Part shown: one piece after another, positions 43,318-53,288 of the stretch
Position numbering within the stretch: position 1 is the first letter of the stretch
Layout: each line of letters begins with the position of its first letter
NCBI GenBank assembly: GCA_965232485.1
Contig: OZ246975.1
Location: forward strand, 1,550,001-1,614,000
Length of the DNA: 64,000 nucleotides
Source: VXPQ01 sp965232485
GTDB taxonomy: Bacteria; Bacteroidota; Rhodothermia; Rhodothermales; VXPQ01
Reading direction: 5' to 3'
Notes under the pieces: model-generated
Told to the model about the DNA's origin: nothing
Seen by the model: only the letters and a program-made list of their open reading frames with translations
Database searches by the model: none
Program-made: the position numbers and the translations under genes

Positions 43318-44562
43318 TCAAGTGTTTTCGAAATGGAGCGAATCTTCCAGGCCGGGAGACCGAAAAGGTATCAGGCTGTGCCGAGTGAGACGGTACATGA
43401 ATGCGGCAAGAACGATCCCGAAGAGACCCAACCAGTTCGCAATATCCAGAAAATGAATGGCGGCGGCTTCGTAGTGCAGCGCCGGCGCCGCCAGCCAGTG
43501 AATATCGAACCACTGCATCACAAGCAGCCAAACGCAGATGGATGCAAGGAACATCCTGGACCGCTTGACTGCCTTGGACAACAAAAGAATAAAAGGCGCG
43601 ACGAAATGCCCCGCGAGCAGCGCCGCGGAATGCACTTCCCAACCATGCTCCAAACGATGGCGATACCAGAGCGTTTCTTCCGGAATGTTGCCATACCAGA
43701 TCAGCATGTACTGGCTGAATGCGATGTACGCCCAGAACACCACGAAACCGAACGTCAATTTGCCGAGGTCCTGATAGTGTTCCGTGGTAACGGTCCCCCG
43801 CAGGTGCCCGGTAGCCTGAAGCGTCATGGCGCACAGCGCAAGCAAGGCATGAATCGACATGAAGGCGCCTGAAAACACGTATACGCCGAAAATGGTCGAA
43901 AACCAGTGCGGATCCAGAGACATCAGCAAGTCGTAACTCGCGAAGGCGATGGTTACCGCGCCCACCGCAAGGCCGAGGGCGCTCACCTTCCGCTGACGGG
44001 CCGAAATGCCGGGATCGCCCGTCGCGTCCTCAAGCAACGAATTGCGGTACAGATGGTACGCGATCAGGCTCCACGCCAGAAAATAGATCGCCAGGCGCGC
44101 CAGAAAAAACGGAATGTTCAGGTAGGGCGTCTTGCCGGCAAGGATCGGGTCGGCGGCGACGGCGTCCGCATGCGTCCAGTGGTATAAATCATGCAGCCCG
44201 AAGAGCACGGGAATGCCCAGCACGGCCAGCAGCGGAAACGTCCACAACAAGGCTTCGGCCATGCGCCGCACCACGATGCTCCAACGCGCCCTCGTCAAGT
44301 GCTGTATCAGCACGAAGAACAACGCGCCCAGTGCAATGGTCAGGCAAAACGCCCACCCGATCAGGTACGAAAAATAAAACTGATGCGCATCCGTAAGCCA
44401 GCCCGACAACCCCATCACAAGCCCGATCGCGCCGACCAGCAAGGGAATGCCCCACAAGCGCCAGTCTCCCGTATAGCGAAACGCATCCGGCGCGTCGGCG
44501 CTCGTCGCCGCAAACGGATCCAGGAAACGCTGGAAAATATGGTTCTTTTTCAGGGTCGCCAT
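43318..44562 (-). CDS. actF: Alternative complex III subunit ActF
   Basis: A 414-residue, about ten-helix membrane protein of the NrfD/quinol:cytochrome c oxidoreductase family, shorter than ActC. Features include FYFSYLIGWAFCLTIALGALFF near the N-terminus, FASYDLLMSLDPHWFSTIFGVYVF in the middle and WYGNIPEETLWYRHR. With ActC it forms the membrane core of the complex and probably helps proton translocation. It follows actE by 6 bp. Confidence 0.9.
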   Translation of the reverse strand: MATLKKNHIFQRFLDPFAATSADAPDAFRYTGDWRLWGIPLLVGAIGLVMGLSGWLTDAHQFYFSYLIGWAFCLTIALGALFFVLIQHLTRARWSIVVRRMAEALLWTFPLLAVLGIPVLFGLHDLYHWTHADAVAADPILAGKTPYLNIPFFLARLAIYFLAWSLIAYHLYRNSLLEDATGDPGISARQRKVSALGLAVGAVTIAFASYDLLMSLDPHWFSTIFGVYVFSGAFMSIHALLALCAMTLQATGHLRGTVTTEHYQDLGKLTFGFVVFWAYIAFSQYMLIWYGNIPEETLWYRHRLEHGWEVHSAALLAGHFVAPFILLLSKAVKRSRMFLASICVWLLVMQWFDIHWLAAPALHYEAAAIHFLDIANWLGLFGIVLAAFMYRLTRHSLIPFRSPGLEDSLHFENT

Positions 44563-44568
44563 CGAAAC

Positions 44569-45264
44569 CTATTCGTTGTCGCCGACTGCCGCGCCGCGTC
44601 GGATATCCTCAAGAAGCACGGCGGGCACGTCGCTGCCGGACGCATACTGGCTGCGCTGGAGCGCCCGCATATAAGCCACGATAGCCCACCGGTCCGCCAC
44701 GGGCGTCTGTTGCGCATAGCCGGGCATGGTTCGCACTCCATTCGCAATAACGTCGTACAGGTAGCCGTCCGTGACTTCGCGCAGCCGGTCGTTATGATAG
44801 GTCGGGGCCGGGGCATACCCGAACCCGCCCGTCGTAATGATGCCTTGGCCATCGCCGGCGGCGCCATGGCACGGGGTGCAGAAAATGTCGTACCGGGTTC
44901 GACCGTGCTCCAGCAATTCGCGCGTCAGCGGGATGGGCATGGCCTCCGTATAACTTCCGTCGGCCTCCCGCCCCATGTGATACCGCGTATCCTCGCGCAA
45001 AAATCCGCGGGCAACCGTGCCGGGCGCCGGCGGTCGCATGGAGCGCCCGTCCGCAAAGAAGGCGTTCGCCTCCTGCGGATCGAACCGCTCCTGATAATCC
45101 ATGTTCAGGTTGGGATGGATCGGCGCATGTTCATGCGTCGAGCCGCGGCAAGACGCCAGCAACAAGGCTGCAAGCGCCAGAACCGTTCCCCCTCGCTTCG
45201 CGAGCATGGTCCGGGCATAGTTTCTGGCGCCCGACGAAACCGGTTTGGTCGCATGCGGCGTCAT
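44569..45264 (-). CDS. actE: Alternative complex III subunit ActE, monoheme cytochrome c lipoprotein
   Basis: A 231-residue lipoprotein (LALAALLLASC lipobox; the clearest signal begins at the internal Met at 45207, but the ATG at 45264 overlaps the actD stop). One cytochrome c site, CTPCHGAAGDG, with a likely distal Met in RTMPGYAQ. It carries electrons from ActA/B toward the caa3 oxidase. Second to last of the act genes. Confidence 0.9.
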   Translation of the reverse strand: MTPHATKPVSSGARNYARTMLAKRGGTVLALAALLLASCRGSTHEHAPIHPNLNMDYQERFDPQEANAFFADGRSMRPPAPGTVARGFLREDTRYHMGREADGSYTEAMPIPLTRELLEHGRTRYDIFCTPCHGAAGDGQGIITTGGFGYAPAPTYHNDRLREVTDGYLYDVIANGVRTMPGYAQQTPVADRWAIVAYMRALQRSQYASGSDVPAVLLEDIRRGAAVGDNE

Positions 45265-45845
45265 GATTCTTCCGTGAGCAATTCTATGTGATATCCGCCG
45301 AGGTCCGTCAGTAATTGCCGGGTTTCCCCAAGGTCGAAGCGCTTGTCCGAAGCCGCAATGTGCAGAAAAAACGCATCGTCGGTCGCGCGCGTAAAATTGC
45401 GGGAATAAAAAAGCGGATTATGAGGCCGCGGCAACCCGTTCAGCGCAAACATGCCCGCCACCGCGCCAAAAGCCGAAAAAAGCACCGTCAATTCGAATAT
45501 GATGGGAATCGACGGTTCGATGGCGAAAAACGGTTTGCCGCTGATGTTCAACGGGTACGCCACGGCGCCCGTCCACCACTGCAACCAGTACGCCAGCGCA
45601 AAACCGGTAATTCCGCCGCCCAGCGTAAAAAATCCGACCAGGGAATTGCCCAGCCCCATGGCCTTGTCCATGCCATGAATCGGAAAGGGCGAATGCACAT
45701 CGAAATGCCGGTAGCCCGCCTCGCGCACCTTCGCCGCCGCATGCAACAGCGCAGCAGGGTCAGCAAACTCTGCAAGCAACCCGTACACGGGCTCGCTTTC
45801 GTAGACGCCCATGGACGCCTTGATATCCGCAAGAAGCTTCTTCAT
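45261..45845 (-). CDS. actD: Alternative complex III subunit ActD (DUF3341)
   Basis: A 194-residue protein with two membrane helices (about 60-82 and 100-122) in a DUF3341 layout: VYGLLAEFADPAALLHAAAKV at the start, HSPFPIHGMDKAMGL, and GGGITGFALAYWLQWW. Both ends overlap neighbours by 4 bp (ATGA). Structural subunit that anchors the periplasmic arm. Confidence 0.9.
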   Translation of the reverse strand: MKKLLADIKASMGVYESEPVYGLLAEFADPAALLHAAAKVREAGYRHFDVHSPFPIHGMDKAMGLGNSLVGFFTLGGGITGFALAYWLQWWTGAVAYPLNISGKPFFAIEPSIPIIFELTVLFSAFGAVAGMFALNGLPRPHNPLFYSRNFTRATDDAFFLHIAASDKRFDLGETRQLLTDLGGYHIELLTEES

Positions 45846-47230
45846 GACGATTCCTTGTCGTAAAAATGCGGATCGGCTTGCGGCACGACCCCCTTGACCT
45901 CAGAGAGCGCCACCATCGGGGCGAACCTCAGGAAGAGCAAGAACAGGGTCAGAAACAGCCCGAACGATCCCACGAAAGTCATCACATCCACCCATGTGGG
46001 CGTAAAATAGCCCCAACTCGAAGGCAGATAATCGCGATGCAGCGAAATCACCGTGATCACGAAACGCTCGAACCACATGCCGACGTTCACAAGAATAGAA
46101 ATGGCGAACATGAGCGGTACGTTCCGTCGCAGGCGCTTGAACCAGAACACCTGGGGGGCAAGGAGATTGCACGACATCATGATCCAGTAGGCCCAGGCGT
46201 ACGGCCCGGTGGCGCGGTTGATGAAGGCATACTGCTCGTACCCGACCTGCGAATACCAGGCAATGAAAAATTCCGTGATGTACGCAAAACCCACCATTGA
46301 TCCCGTGAGCAGGATGATGATGTTCATCTTCTCGAGATGGTTGAGCGTGATCAGGTCTTCTATGCCGTAGACCTTGCGGGCAATGACCATGAGCGTAACC
46401 ACCATGGCGAACCCGGAAAAAATGGCCCCCGCCACGAAATAGGGCGGGAAAATGGTGGTGTGCCACCCAGGCACGATGGATACGGCGAAGTCGAACGACA
46501 CCACCGAATGCACCGAAAGCACGAGCGGCGTGGCGAGCCCCGCCAGCAACAGATACGCCTTTTCATAATTGCGCCAGTGCCGGTTGGAGCCGGTCCATCC
46601 CATGGAAAATACGCCCAGCACGCGCTGCCTGACGAATGATCGGGCCCGGTCGCGAAGCGTGGCCAGGTCCGGAATCAGCCCCACATACCAGAAAAGCAGC
46701 GAAACAATGAAATAACTCGACACCGCAAAAACGTCCCACAGCAGCGGACTCTTGAATTGCGGCCACATGTCCATCTGGTTCGGAATCGGGAGGGTCCAGT
46801 AGATTACCCAGATACGCCCTACGTGAATGGTCGGAAAAAGCAGGGCGCAAATCACGGCGAAAATCGTCATGGCCTCTGCGGCCCGGTTGATGGAAGTCCG
46901 CCAGCGTTGCCTGAACAAAAACAGAATAGCGGAAATCAGCGTGCCGGCATGCCCGATACCGACCCAGAACACGAAATCGACGATGGGCCAACCCCATCCT
47001 ACCGGGACATTGTTGCCCCAAACGCCCACGCCATTCCACACCTGGTAGGCGATCATGACCAGCAGGTTGAGCAGCATGAGCGAAGAAATCCCGATGGCTA
47101 TATACCAGCCGAGGGGCGGTTTCTTTTCCGCATGGCGGGCCACCAGCTCTGTGAGTTCGTGAAAACTCAGATTGCCGGTTACCAGCGGCGGCTCAGCGCT
47201 ATGGCTCGTTGAATGACCCACTGCAATCAA
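45842..47230 (-). CDS. actC: Alternative complex III subunit ActC (NrfD-like)
   Basis: A 462-residue polysulfide-reductase NrfD-type membrane protein with about ten helices. Features: WYIAIGISSLMLLNLLVMIAY, FWVGIGHAGTLISAILFL, MGWTGSNRHW. It forms the quinol-binding membrane subunit and probably the proton pathway. It starts 7 bp after actB and overlaps actD by 4 bp. Confidence 0.93.
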   Translation of the reverse strand: MIAVGHSTSHSAEPPLVTGNLSFHELTELVARHAEKKPPLGWYIAIGISSLMLLNLLVMIAYQVWNGVGVWGNNVPVGWGWPIVDFVFWVGIGHAGTLISAILFLFRQRWRTSINRAAEAMTIFAVICALLFPTIHVGRIWVIYWTLPIPNQMDMWPQFKSPLLWDVFAVSSYFIVSLLFWYVGLIPDLATLRDRARSFVRQRVLGVFSMGWTGSNRHWRNYEKAYLLLAGLATPLVLSVHSVVSFDFAVSIVPGWHTTIFPPYFVAGAIFSGFAMVVTLMVIARKVYGIEDLITLNHLEKMNIIILLTGSMVGFAYITEFFIAWYSQVGYEQYAFINRATGPYAWAYWIMMSCNLLAPQVFWFKRLRRNVPLMFAISILVNVGMWFERFVITVISLHRDYLPSSWGYFTPTWVDVMTFVGSFGLFLTLFLLFLRFAPMVALSEVKGVVPQADPHFYDKESS

Positions 47231-47237
47231 TGGAAAG

Positions 47238-50200
47238 TTATCTCTGCGTTTCGAGTTCGGGGTTCGGGTTCGTTACGCGCGCCAGGTACGAGGTGCGCGG
47301 CTTGACGGAAAGTTCGGCCAGCATTTCGTATCGACGCGGATTGGCGCGCGCTTTGACCACCGCGCTGTCCGGATCGTTCAAATCGCCAAACGTAATGCTC
47401 TGCATGCCGCATGCCTGCTGACACGCCGTCTGGACTTCGCCGTCCCGAATCGCCCGATCCTCCAGGTTGGCGGTCTGCTGCGCTCCCCGGACCCGCTGGA
47501 TGCAATACGAACATTTCTCCATGACGCCCCGGAAACGCACCGTCACGTTCGGGTTCTGCGCCATTTGCACCGTCTCCGGCAAAGTCTTCGTCCAGTTGAA
47601 GAAGCTGAACCGGCGGACCTTGTAGGGACAATTATTGGAGCAATACCGCGTACCGATGCAACGGTTGTAAATCATCTGGTTCGTGCCGTCCGGAGAATGC
47701 ACGGTCGCCGCCACGGGACACACCGCCTCGCACGGCGCATTCTCGCAATGCATGCAGGGCACCGGCTGCACGACCATGGCAGGCTCGTCCGTATCCGCGC
47801 CATCCCCGGAAACGAAATAACGGTCGATGCGCAGCCAGTGCATCTCGCGTCCGCGGCCTACCTCCTCCTTGCCCACCATCTGTATATTGTTCTCGCTGTT
47901 GCATGCGACCACGCAGGCATTGCAGCCCGTACACGTATTCAGGTCGATGACCATCCCCCACTGATTCGCGTAGTAGGGATTTTCCGTGATGGCGGGTTGT
48001 TCGGAAGGATGTTGTTTCTGCCAGAGCGCGGGATAATCCTCCCAATCTTCCTGTCCGTGCAGGGAAGGAACCGCATCCGGCGCAAAAGTGGGGCGCTCCC
48101 TGAATTCCGAGAGCGTGGCCTTGCGGAAAAGCGGACGGCCTTCCATGTAGCCATGCTCCTGCGTCGTGGAAATCGTCCAGGTATCGTCCGTCGCCCGAAC
48201 CTCGGCGCCGGCAAGCACGCGCCGCATATCCCCGCCGAGCAGTGCGGAGACATTCGATCCGACGCCGTTGGCGATCGGGCCGTCGGCATAAATATCGGTG
48301 TAATGATCCAGGTCGAAGAACCGGGCTTTCCGCGGCGGGCGATCCGTAGCGATGCGGCGTCCGTATCCCATGGTCAGATGCACTGAGTAATCCGGCAAAC
48401 CCGGCTGAATCCAGGCAGGCAATCGAACGCTTCGGCCCGCCACGGAAATTTCCAGCACATCAACGACGTACTGTCCCTTGCGGTATTTCGCCGACACGCC
48501 CAGCCGCTCGGCCATGGCCGGAGAAATCAACGCCACATTATCCCATACGATCTTGGTCGCGGGATCGGGAAGCTCCATCATCCAGGCATTGTTGGCGTAC
48601 GAACCGTCCAGCACGGTGGGATCGAGGCGCAAGACCACTTCGATTTCCTCGTCGCCCGGCGCAGCGACGGACAAGGCAAGCGTCCCGAGCGCCGGAACCG
48701 CCTCCGGGTAGCCGCTGTCCGGCAAGAATCCGTCATGCAAGACCTTGCGCCACGCCGACTCCGTATCGCCAGACAGATAGCCCGACCAATGCTCCCGTAC
48801 AAGGTCGTATCCGGAGACATCCATGCCCGCGGCAAGCAGGCCCAGCACCTCCACATCGGATTTCGCCGCCTCGTACAGAGGCGCTATGAGCGGCTGTATG
48901 ACCGAGAGCGCACCATCGTATGCCCGCCCGTCGCCCCAGGCTTCAAGGTAATGGGCTTGCGGAATATGCCATTCCGCCGCTTGTCCCGTCTCGTCCAGAT
49001 GCAACCCGAGATGCACGGTCTGCGCGACGCGACCCATTCCGCCGACGAAATCGAATTCGGGCGGCGCACCGTACGCCGGATTGACCCCGAGGAGAAACAG
49101 CGCGTCAATGTCGCCCGCATGCATATCGCTGGCCAGCGCAGCAAAACGTTCGGCCTGCGCCGATTCCACATCCTCGTCCGCCGCCAGATAGGAAACCGTC
49201 GCGCCCACCGCGCCGAGCGTCTCGTTGATCGCCGCAACCAGCGCATGGACTTCCGGCGGCTGGGTATCCCCCGCCACCGCCACGGCGCGCGGACCCGCCG
49301 CCTGCATGTCCCGGGCCATGGCCTCCAGAAACGCATCCTCCGTAGCATTCCCGGCCGAAGCGCCGCCCACGCCAAGCCGGGCCGCCAGCGCTTGCGCAAA
49401 GGCAGGGATTTCACCGGAACGCAACCGCTTGCGATGATCGGCCATGCCCCCCGTAAGCGAATAGTTGCTCTCTACGACATACAACCTGCCGGGAGTATCT
49501 TCTGGAGACGCCATCCGCCGGGTTTGGGCATACTCCGCCGTATTGGACAACAAATTGATATCGGTCGGACCCAGAAAATCGCTGTCCAGGCTGACGATGA
49601 CTTCCGCTTCGGAGAACCGGTGTAAAGGCCGCGCTACGCCTCCTGCCTCGGTCCGAAGCGCCATCCGGGCCGGATCTGCTCCCTCGGGCGCGTACGTCAC
49701 CCATTGCAGGGCCGAAAAACGCTCCGCCAGGCGGCCGCGAAGCGACCGGATCGTGGGCGAGGAGGTAGGCGGCGCCACCACCCCGATCCGGACGGCGCCA
49801 TCAAGCTCCTGTACGAACTGAACGAATTCCCGCCATGGCGCGCCGACGCCCCCGCGCAGTACGCGCTGCGAGCGATCCGGATCGTACAGATTCAGAATAG
49901 ACGCCTGCTCGAATCCCCCGGACGCTCCCTCGGACATGGGATGCTCCGGATTCCCCTCTATCTTGGTGGGACGGCCTTCGTGGCTCCGAACGAGAACCGG
50001 ACGAAGCACCCCTCGGTACGGCATGCCCGTAGCGTAATAAAGGGGCTCTCCCGGAACGATCTCCTCCGGCTGGCGCGTGTACGGAAGCACTTGCTCGACG
50101 GGGCGACGACAAGCCGCCAGTCCGGCCATCGCCATGGAAGCGCCCATAATGCGTACAAAATCCCTGCGGGACGAACTTCCCGGACGATCGCCGGCGCCCG

Positions 50201-50318
50201 GCATGAATTCCCCATCATGCAGGTCGCCAAGCTCCCCGCGGAGATCGGCGGCGCTGCGCCAGAACCGCTCGCGCGGCCCCGGCGTCTCAGCATTTTTCAG
50301 GACAGGAAGGTCGATCAT
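47238..50318 (-). CDS. actB: Alternative complex III subunit ActB (molybdopterin-like plus Fe-S)
   Basis: A 1026-residue fusion. The N-terminus has a Tat-like SSRRDFVRIMGASMA signal about 48 residues in, then a molybdopterin-oxidoreductase-like domain. As is known for ActB this normally holds no cofactor. The last 280 residues form a ferredoxin-type module with four cysteine sets: CTGCNACVVACNSENN, CMHCENAPCEAVCP, CIGTRYCSNNCPYK, and CSYCIQRV...CQQACG. It transfers electrons from ActC to the heme subunits at the periplasmic side. Confidence 0.95.
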   Translation of the reverse strand: MIDLPVLKNAETPGPRERFWRSAADLRGELGDLHDGEFMPGAGDRPGSSSRRDFVRIMGASMAMAGLAACRRPVEQVLPYTRQPEEIVPGEPLYYATGMPYRGVLRPVLVRSHEGRPTKIEGNPEHPMSEGASGGFEQASILNLYDPDRSQRVLRGGVGAPWREFVQFVQELDGAVRIGVVAPPTSSPTIRSLRGRLAERFSALQWVTYAPEGADPARMALRTEAGGVARPLHRFSEAEVIVSLDSDFLGPTDINLLSNTAEYAQTRRMASPEDTPGRLYVVESNYSLTGGMADHRKRLRSGEIPAFAQALAARLGVGGASAGNATEDAFLEAMARDMQAAGPRAVAVAGDTQPPEVHALVAAINETLGAVGATVSYLAADEDVESAQAERFAALASDMHAGDIDALFLLGVNPAYGAPPEFDFVGGMGRVAQTVHLGLHLDETGQAAEWHIPQAHYLEAWGDGRAYDGALSVIQPLIAPLYEAAKSDVEVLGLLAAGMDVSGYDLVREHWSGYLSGDTESAWRKVLHDGFLPDSGYPEAVPALGTLALSVAAPGDEEIEVVLRLDPTVLDGSYANNAWMMELPDPATKIVWDNVALISPAMAERLGVSAKYRKGQYVVDVLEISVAGRSVRLPAWIQPGLPDYSVHLTMGYGRRIATDRPPRKARFFDLDHYTDIYADGPIANGVGSNVSALLGGDMRRVLAGAEVRATDDTWTISTTQEHGYMEGRPLFRKATLSEFRERPTFAPDAVPSLHGQEDWEDYPALWQKQHPSEQPAITENPYYANQWGMVIDLNTCTGCNACVVACNSENNIQMVGKEEVGRGREMHWLRIDRYFVSGDGADTDEPAMVVQPVPCMHCENAPCEAVCPVAATVHSPDGTNQMIYNRCIGTRYCSNNCPYKVRRFSFFNWTKTLPETVQMAQNPNVTVRFRGVMEKCSYCIQRVRGAQQTANLEDRAIRDGEVQTACQQACGMQSITFGDLNDPDSAVVKARANPRRYEMLAELSVKPRTSYLARVTNPNPELETQR

Positions 50319-50343
50319 GTCGATCTCGCGTCTGATCCGATTG

Positions 50344-50991
50344 CTAATAATGACAAGCGGAGCAATTCAGGGGGGGCTGGACGCCTTCCCGCGCGATGCG
50401 CTCCGCATTGCGCTCCATAAAATCCGCCGGGCGTTCGTACCCCATCGCGGTCACGGCCTCGTCCGGGCGCAACTGCTCTTCCGGGTTGCGGTGGCAATCA
50501 AGGCACCACCCCATCGACAACGGCTCCACCTGGGATACGACATCCATCAGGTCTACCCGGCCGTGGCATGTCTCGCATCCCACGCCATTATTGACATGGG
50601 CGGCATGGCTGAAATGCACATAATCCGGCAAAAAATTGACCTTGATCCATTCTATCGGCGTATCTTCCGCCCAACTTTTGCGAACCGGCTGAAGAGACAA
50701 CGCTTGCGTCTGCACCTGCTCATGACAATTCATGCACGTTTCGGTGGGGGGCAGATTCGCCTCGGCGACCCGTTCGACATTCGTGTGGCAATACCGGCAA
50801 TCCAGGCCCAGTTCGCCTGCATGCAGCCGGTGACTATAGGGCACGGGCTGTTCCGGGGCATAGCCCACGTCCGTGTACTCTGGAGAAAAGTAGTACCAGA
50901 CAAAGCCGACCAATACCACTCCCCCTGCAAGCGCGCCGATCAGGGAAAGAATCGGCAACGCGTTGGCGCTTTTGGGGAAAAGCTGAGGCAT
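50344..50991 (-). CDS. actA: Alternative complex III subunit ActA, pentaheme cytochrome c
   Basis: A 215-residue protein with one N-terminal membrane helix (about 13-35) and five CxxCH sites: CRYCH (65), CMNCH (86), CETCH (139), CLDCH (163) and CSACH (210). Additional His (YSHRLH, FSHAAH) can serve as axial ligands. First gene of the act-cox cluster, so its upstream gap should hold the promoter for the whole chain to subunit IV. Confidence 0.95.
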   Translation of the reverse strand: MPQLFPKSANALPILSLIGALAGGVVLVGFVWYYFSPEYTDVGYAPEQPVPYSHRLHAGELGLDCRYCHTNVERVAEANLPPTETCMNCHEQVQTQALSLQPVRKSWAEDTPIEWIKVNFLPDYVHFSHAAHVNNGVGCETCHGRVDLMDVVSQVEPLSMGWCLDCHRNPEEQLRPDEAVTAMGYERPADFMERNAERIAREGVQPPLNCSACHY

Positions 50992-51158
50992 GCGAATGAA
51001 TGCAAATTGTATGAATCGGGCGCAACCCCGCGCGCGGACAATACCGTGCAGTGTATAAGGTACTGCTTAAATTGAACCGGCTGGACGCTTTTCGATTGAA
51101 TTTAGGATAAATTGTGCACAAAATGCCTCGCTGGCCACGCCCAGCCGCCTGCTCATCC
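50992..51158. promoter_or_regulatory. Divergent promoter region (actA and glycosyltransferase)
   Basis: A 167-bp gap between divergent genes. Minus strand: TACAATTTG (near 51013) resembles the -7 box. Plus strand: TAGGATAAATTGTG (about 51100) is an AT-rich -10/-7 candidate. Neither is decisive. Confidence 0.3.
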
Positions 51159-53288
51159 ATGGAAACAGCCCCTTTGCCCGTAGCAACAGACGATCGCCGC
51201 GCCGGCGCAATCGACCTTTCGGTCGTGATCGTCAATTATAATGTGCGGGAATTTCTCGAACAGACGCTCCGCTCTGTGTTCCGCGCACAGGCCGACCTGC
51301 GTATGGAGGTGTTCGTGGTCGATAACAATTCCGTAGACGGCAGCCCGGCGATGGTGCGCGCGCATTTCCCCGACGTGCGTCTGATCGCCAATGCAAGCAA
51401 TGCGGGTTTCAGCGCGGCGAACAATCAGGCGATCCGCAAGGCGCGCGGACGCTATGTGCTGGTGCTGAATCCAGACACGATCGTGCAGGAAAACACGCTC
51501 GTTACCTTGGTTCGATTCCTTGACGAGCGCCCGGACGCCGGCGCAGCGGGATGCAAGATATTGCATGCGGACGGAACGTTCGCCCTCGAAAGCCGCCGCG
51601 CCTTCCCCACGCCCCGCGTAGCCTTTTTCCGGATGACCGGGTTGTCGGCGCTCTTTCCGCGCAGTCCGGCGTTCGGGCGCTACAACATGACCCATCTTCC
51701 GGAAAACGAAACCGCCGAGGTAGACGCCTTGAGCGGGTCGTGCATGATGCTTCGGCGGACCGCACTGGACAAGGCGGGCCTCTTCGACGAGGAATTCTTC
51801 ATGTACGGGGAAGATATCGACTTGTGTTACCGCATTCAGCAGGCGCGCTGGAAAATATTTTACACCCCGGAAACAGAAATTATCCATTACAAGGGCCAGA
51901 GCACCCGAAAAAGCGAATTGCGCTATGTGCGCCTTTTCTATGGAGCCATGCTCCGGTTTACGGAGAAACATTTTGAAAGCCGGTACTCGAAGTTGCTGGC
52001 CCTGTTGCTTCGATGCGGAATCGTGCTCCGGGCCGGGATGTCCGTGGCGGCGAAATTCGGGCGCCTTGCCGCCTGGCCCCTGCTGGATTTTTGTCTGGTG
52101 TACGCCGTCGCAGGTCTTCTGGGAACGGGCTATGCCTCTCTGCTCGATACGCGCGTGGCGCCGCTTTTCTTTTCTGTCGTGGCGTTCAGTTACGGCCTCG
52201 GCTCCGTAACCGGCGTCGCCGCCCTCGGAGGATACCGGCGAAAACATGTTTTCCGCTCTGTTCCCGGGGGCCTCCTGATGGGCCTGCTCCTCGTATCCGC
52301 GCTATCCTTTTTCGTAAAAACCATTGCTTTTTCGCGGCTGGTCGTACTGCTCACCTGGCCCATAGCGGTCCTTGCCTGCTGGATCGCCCGGTGGATTCGC
52401 CTGCGGCGGAACGCCGAACCAGGGCATGGGCGACGCGCCATCCTCGTGGGACGGCGAAACGAGGCCATACGCCTGCGCCATATGCTGGCCCGACACCCGA
52501 AACCGCCCTTCTCCCTGGAAGGATTCATTACGCCGGACGAGGAAACGCCTGTACGCAACGGAAACGACCCCGACGCGCTCGTTGTCCGCGATCCCGCCGA
52601 ATCAACATCCTGGAACGAACCGGAGCGCGCCGCGGAAAACACGAATCCGCCGTGGCTTGGCAGGACCGGGCAATTGCGCGATCTGGTCCGCCTCGGGAAG
52701 CTCCACGACGTCGTTTTCGCTTCCGCCACGCTTTCGAACCGGGCTATTTTTCGATATATCCAGGAACTGCATGACCTGAACGTACACCTCCGCATCCTTG
52801 CCGACGGACGCGACCACGTCATCGGAAGAACATCGGTGGACGATCTTTCGATGGTCAATCTCGTAGAAACGGAGACCGCATTTGTGCGGGTCCGCCCGTC
52901 GGTCCTGCGAAGAGTACTGGAAACGGGCATTGCAGCCATCGGCCTGGCCCTGCATCCCCTCCTCGCGGCAGCGGCCCGCCTCGCCGGACGGAATTCGCTT
53001 CCGGCGCGCCTTTCGCGTAAAACGAAAATTTTTTCCGATATTCTGTTCGGACGACGCGCCCTCGTTGGCTACGACGAAACCGCCGAATACCGCCCGCCCC
53101 CTGAATGGCGCCTCCGACCCGGCGTTTTCGCCGTAGTGGACGCCGTCAATCATCCCCGAGGCGCCGTAGACGAACTTGACGCTGCATACTGGTTCTATGT
53201 AAGAAACCGGACCTTGTCCCTCGATTGGGATATTATCGTCCGATCGCTCAGAGACGCCAACGGGATACACGAATACGCCGCTCCATGA
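51159..53288 (+). CDS. GT2 glycosyltransferase fused to a PGT N-terminal region
   Basis: About 709 residues from the ATG at 51159 (an upstream ATG at 51114 is possible). Residues about 20-260 are a GT2 domain (LSVVIVNYNVREFLEQTL, VDNNSVDGSP, LVLNPDTIV, the late acidic motif EEFFMYGEDIDLCYR). Four or five membrane helices follow (about 315-425), then a Rossmann-like CoA_binding_3 part (RAILVGRRNEAIRLRHML... VNLVETETAFVRVRP) as in polyprenyl glycosylphosphotransferases. The catalytic PGT domain of that family is missing. It likely adds a sugar to a lipid-linked glycan at the membrane. Its stop overlaps the accA start (ATGA). Confidence 0.8.
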   Translation: METAPLPVATDDRRAGAIDLSVVIVNYNVREFLEQTLRSVFRAQADLRMEVFVVDNNSVDGSPAMVRAHFPDVRLIANASNAGFSAANNQAIRKARGRYVLVLNPDTIVQENTLVTLVRFLDERPDAGAAGCKILHADGTFALESRRAFPTPRVAFFRMTGLSALFPRSPAFGRYNMTHLPENETAEVDALSGSCMMLRRTALDKAGLFDEEFFMYGEDIDLCYRIQQARWKIFYTPETEIIHYKGQSTRKSELRYVRLFYGAMLRFTEKHFESRYSKLLALLLRCGIVLRAGMSVAAKFGRLAAWPLLDFCLVYAVAGLLGTGYASLLDTRVAPLFFSVVAFSYGLGSVTGVAALGGYRRKHVFRSVPGGLLMGLLLVSALSFFVKTIAFSRLVVLLTWPIAVLACWIARWIRLRRNAEPGHGRRAILVGRRNEAIRLRHMLARHPKPPFSLEGFITPDEETPVRNGNDPDALVVRDPAESTSWNEPERAAENTNPPWLGRTGQLRDLVRLGKLHDVVFASATLSNRAIFRYIQELHDLNVHLRILADGRDHVIGRTSVDDLSMVNLVETETAFVRVRPSVLRRVLETGIAAIGLALHPLLAAAARLAGRNSLPARLSRKTKIFSDILFGRRALVGYDETAEYRPPPEWRLRPGVFAVVDAVNHPRGAVDELDAAYWFYVRNRTLSLDWDIIVRSLRDANGIHEYAAP

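Noticed and set aside
43310..43834. N-terminal extension of the small membrane protein upstream of SCO
   Set aside because: This part is antisense-like sequence in the wrong frame of actF; the real start is the ATG at 43309.
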